A DNA stretch of 64,000 bases from contig CAYYPE010000002.1 in NCBI GenBank assembly GCA_964473465.1, positions 186,001 through 250,000 of the forward strand. The letters are read 5' to 3'. Under the pieces are notes generated by a model. That model saw only the letters and a program-made list of their open reading frames with translations, was not told the DNA's origin and ran no database searches. This DNA is from CALHRB01 sp964473465 (GTDB lineage: Bacteria > Bacteroidota > Ignavibacteria > Kapaibacteriales > UBA2268). How positions within the stretch are numbered: position 1 is the first letter of the stretch; each line of letters opens with the position of its first letter. A program made the position numbers and the translations under genes. Of this stretch, positions 63,672 through 64,000 are shown piece after piece.

Positions 63672-64000
63672 TATATATTGAAATATTTATTTAAATAATA
63701 CCAAATTTGATTGAAATTCCCGTTTAATGCATCATAAATTTCAACATAAACAAATAGAATTATCGAAACTACAAAATATGAAATTATTATTATTTTAATT
63801 CTGTTTTGCTTTTTATGTATGTCTGATTCCGGATCATTAAGCAACTTAAAAAAAAATCTGTATCTGTCCTTATGCAAAAAAATCAGGTAGTTGACTATCA
63901 CCAGCAAAATAAAAACAATCAGACTAACCAATTTTAAGATAAGATGTAATTTATATAATGCATTAATATAAATTATTAACGTTGCAATATTTATCCCTTG
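63671..64000 (-). CDS. Small membrane protein, start outside the window
   Basis: The frame is open from base 64000 down to the TAG at 63671 (about 109 codons). An internal TTG at 63931 is a possible but unneeded start. The C-terminal half has two membrane helices (IVFILLVIVNYLIFLHKD and IIIISYFVVSIILFVYVEIY) and the upstream part is also hydrophobic. It is the first visible gene of the operon with the unidentified gene and the M50 protease. I cannot name a family. The true start is probably beyond the right edge. Confidence 0.6.
   Translation of the reverse strand, partial: QGINIATLIIYINALYKLHLILKLVSLIVFILLVIVNYLIFLHKDRYRFFFKLLNDPESDIHKKQNRIKIIIISYFVVSIILFVYVEIYDALNGNFNQIWYYLNKYFNI

Overview
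The window is AT-rich chromosomal DNA from a flagellated, probably anaerobic or facultative member of the FCB superphylum (Ignavibacteriota, Kapabacteria or Chlorobiota relatives). This placement is inferred from gene content. Pyruvate:ferredoxin oxidoreductase sits beside a DHOD-like gene, and there is a bacillithiol-type BshB1 deacetylase, a type IX secretion plug-like protein, an OmpA-type barrel protein and an ECF sigma/anti-sigma pair. The window also carries a complete hook-basal-body operon whose order resembles the Bacillus fla/che operon. About 57 protein genes are supported. I saw no rRNA, tRNA, CRISPR array or insertion sequence.

Layout: 1-2.6 kb holds the edge-truncated mnmE and an L-2-hydroxyglutarate oxidase-like gene, followed by an FKBP lipoprotein. 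From 3.56 to 15.9 kb (minus strand) lies flgB-flgC-orf-fliE-fliF-fliG-fliH-fliI-fliJ-ylxF/motE-fliK-flgD-orf-flgE, closed by a long-stem terminator; flgE has its own structured leader. At 16.3-20.9 kb are nifJ and a DHOD-like gene with a clear terminator. A roughly 0.86 kb stretch after it holds what look like two decayed secreted-protein genes. From 21.8 to 30.6 kb come a LOG-family gene, a SpoIIE phosphatase with three spaced palindromes upstream, the sigma/anti-sigma pair, serS, rpiB, bshB1 and an OmpA-like protein that stops early. A 3008-residue multi-glycosyltransferase gene fills 30.7-39.7 kb. clpP-clpX and a T9SS plug gene follow.

At 43.2-45.8 kb a two-gene unit pairs an Nramp-like transporter lacking the usual DPGN and MPH motifs with a soluble PRC/MgtE-N/CBS protein. 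Its leader RNA can form two mutually exclusive hairpins, one of which buries the ribosome binding site. This looks like a metal-homeostasis module with a split-off MgtE-type sensor and a translational switch. It then runs through a zinc-ribbon/NIF3 pair, an outer-membrane protein, a receiver-kinase, dnaB, a TolB-N-like secreted protein and an Hpt protein.

From 52.4 to 59.7 kb is a compact set of intact phage head genes with Mu-like members: protease/scaffold, major capsid, decoration, gp36-like, membrane protein, secreted lysin, fibre, small proteins and portal. No terminase, tail or transposase genes are recognisable. It sits between Hpt/dnaB and purB/recA and may be a remnant, a satellite or a domesticated capsid system. 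The window ends with recA-purB and a site-2 protease operon that runs off the edge.

The strongest candidates for something new are the metal-transport switch and its split sensor, the tail-less head cassette, and the giant glycosyltransferase.
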